Assembly (NCBI GenBank): GCA_947481355.1
Contig: CANKGM010000098.1
Location: 1 to 7,392 of the forward strand
Direction: 5' to 3'
Source: Chitinophagaceae bacterium
GTDB lineage: Bacteria; Bacteroidota; Bacteroidia; Chitinophagales; Chitinophagaceae
Length of the DNA stretch: 7,392 nt
How positions within the stretch are numbered: the stretch's first letter is position 1; each line of letters opens with the position of its first letter. A program made the position numbers and the translations under genes. Below, piece after piece: positions 6,804-7,392 of this stretch. The notes beneath the pieces are model-generated. The model saw only the letters and a program-made list of their open reading frames with translations, made no database searches and was not told where the DNA came from.

Positions 6804-7391
6804 TTAATTGAACCTAAAGCCCTCTAAGTTTCTGAAATGTCCGTTTAGTTTAATTTTTGACTTCAATTGCTCCATCTCCTTGAGTATTGGAATTGTTTTA
6901 TGTAAGTGTCTTCTGAGAAATTCAAGTCGCTGATCTTCTCTCATGAGTTGTAAAAACTCATATTCTTCTTCGAGTGACATACCAACATGGTGTGCAAAAT
7001 CATAACTTAATAACGCTCTACCTTCAGCTTTGATTTCTTTGGTAACGGCGAGTAACATATGTAAAGTGCCGACCTCCACTGCTAATTTTCGGATTAAGTC
7101 TTGTCTTGGGTATGTATCATTATCAGGATAGTAAACTATAGCTCCACTATACAGTTTGTTTGGGAGTTCTTGAATGACTTCAAGAAGTTTAAAAAGTTTG
7201 ATGCCTCGTGTTTTGATATCCAGCTCTCCATTGTCGTATCTTTTGGAGATCTCAATGATTTCTACCAGTGTGCCCATTTCACTTATTTTGCCGTTTTGAA
7301 CACAAGGAATTCCGAATGGTTTTTTCTGTTCAGCACATTCTTCAATTAATTGTTTGTAGCGGGGCTCAAAAATGTGAAGATTTAATTTTTC
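6804..7391 (-). CDS. Stand-alone LON substrate-binding domain protein, 5' end outside window
   Basis: The visible 195 residues read through from the window edge without a stop; the ATG at 7277 is internal, because the 38 codons before it encode conserved domain sequence. HIFEPRY (6-12 of the visible part) is the signature of the LON N-terminal (substrate-binding) domain, followed by FGIPC and GTLVEI, which form its beta-rich core. The rest is helical, including a Glu-rich stretch EEEYEFLQLMREDQRLEF. The gene stops without an AAA+ or Ser-Lys protease module, so this is not Lon protease but the small (about 200-residue) family with the domain alone. Roughly 15-20 N-terminal residues should be missing. 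There is no proven biochemical role; binding of unfolded protein or a ligand is inferred from Lon. It is the most upstream visible gene of the leftward cluster with coaX. Confidence 0.88.
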   Translation of the reverse strand, partial: EKLNLHIFEPRYKQLIEECAEQKKPFGIPCVQNGKISEMGTLVEIIEISKRYDNGELDIKTRGIKLFKLLEVIQELPNKLYSGAIVYYPDNDTYPRQDLIRKLAVEVGTLHMLLAVTKEIKAEGRALLSYDFAHHVGMSLEEEYEFLQLMREDQRLEFLRRHLHKTIPILKEMEQLKSKIKLNGHFRNLEGFRFN

Positions 7392-7392
7392 A

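Noticed and set aside
7275..7277. ATG as the start of the LON-domain gene
   Set aside because: The 38 in-frame codons upstream to the window edge encode the LON signature HIFEPRY and other core residues, so this Met is internal.
7101..7349. 82-codon open frame on the plus strand
   Set aside because: It is antisense to the LON-domain gene, whose frame is supported by conserved motifs across the same bases.

Overview
The window reads as a chromosomal segment of a member of the Bacteroidota, probably Chitinophagales. It is AT-rich, most starts lack a clear Shine-Dalgarno sequence, several signal peptides end in the 'xAQ' or 'FGQ' style common in this phylum, and lptC is a small lipoprotein gene next to coaX and an outer membrane barrel gene. 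The placement comes from protein features I recognise, not from a search. Genes are tightly packed and no gap between genes exceeds about 120 bases.

Left part (1-3227): a secreted M20D amidohydrolase of the AbgB type, cut off by the window start, runs leftward. It is divergent from a 784-residue secreted Asp-box (BNR/sortilin-like) beta-propeller protein. Their 119-base shared upstream region carries a perfect 6-bp inverted repeat with a 4-base loop. Both products are predicted to be exported.

Middle (3261-4079): a leftward short-chain dehydrogenase, strikingly like the catalytic domain of animal HSDL2, converges on the propeller gene with only 33 bases between them.

Right part (4189-7392), all leftward and probably one transcript: a stand-alone LON substrate-binding-domain protein (5' end outside the window), coaX (type III pantothenate kinase, first step of CoA synthesis), an outer membrane beta-barrel protein whose start lies inside coaX, and lptC (LPS transport lipoprotein, GTG start), ending in a small hairpin over the lptC stop codon. 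The cluster mixes cofactor synthesis with envelope building. Overlap and short gaps suggest the last three genes are translated from a common message.

I see no RNA gene, CRISPR array, mobile element, phage gene or defence system. The most checkable oddities are the altered active-site motif in CoaX, the nested coaX/barrel start, and the divergent-promoter inverted repeat. I find no convincing evidence of a wholly new system here.
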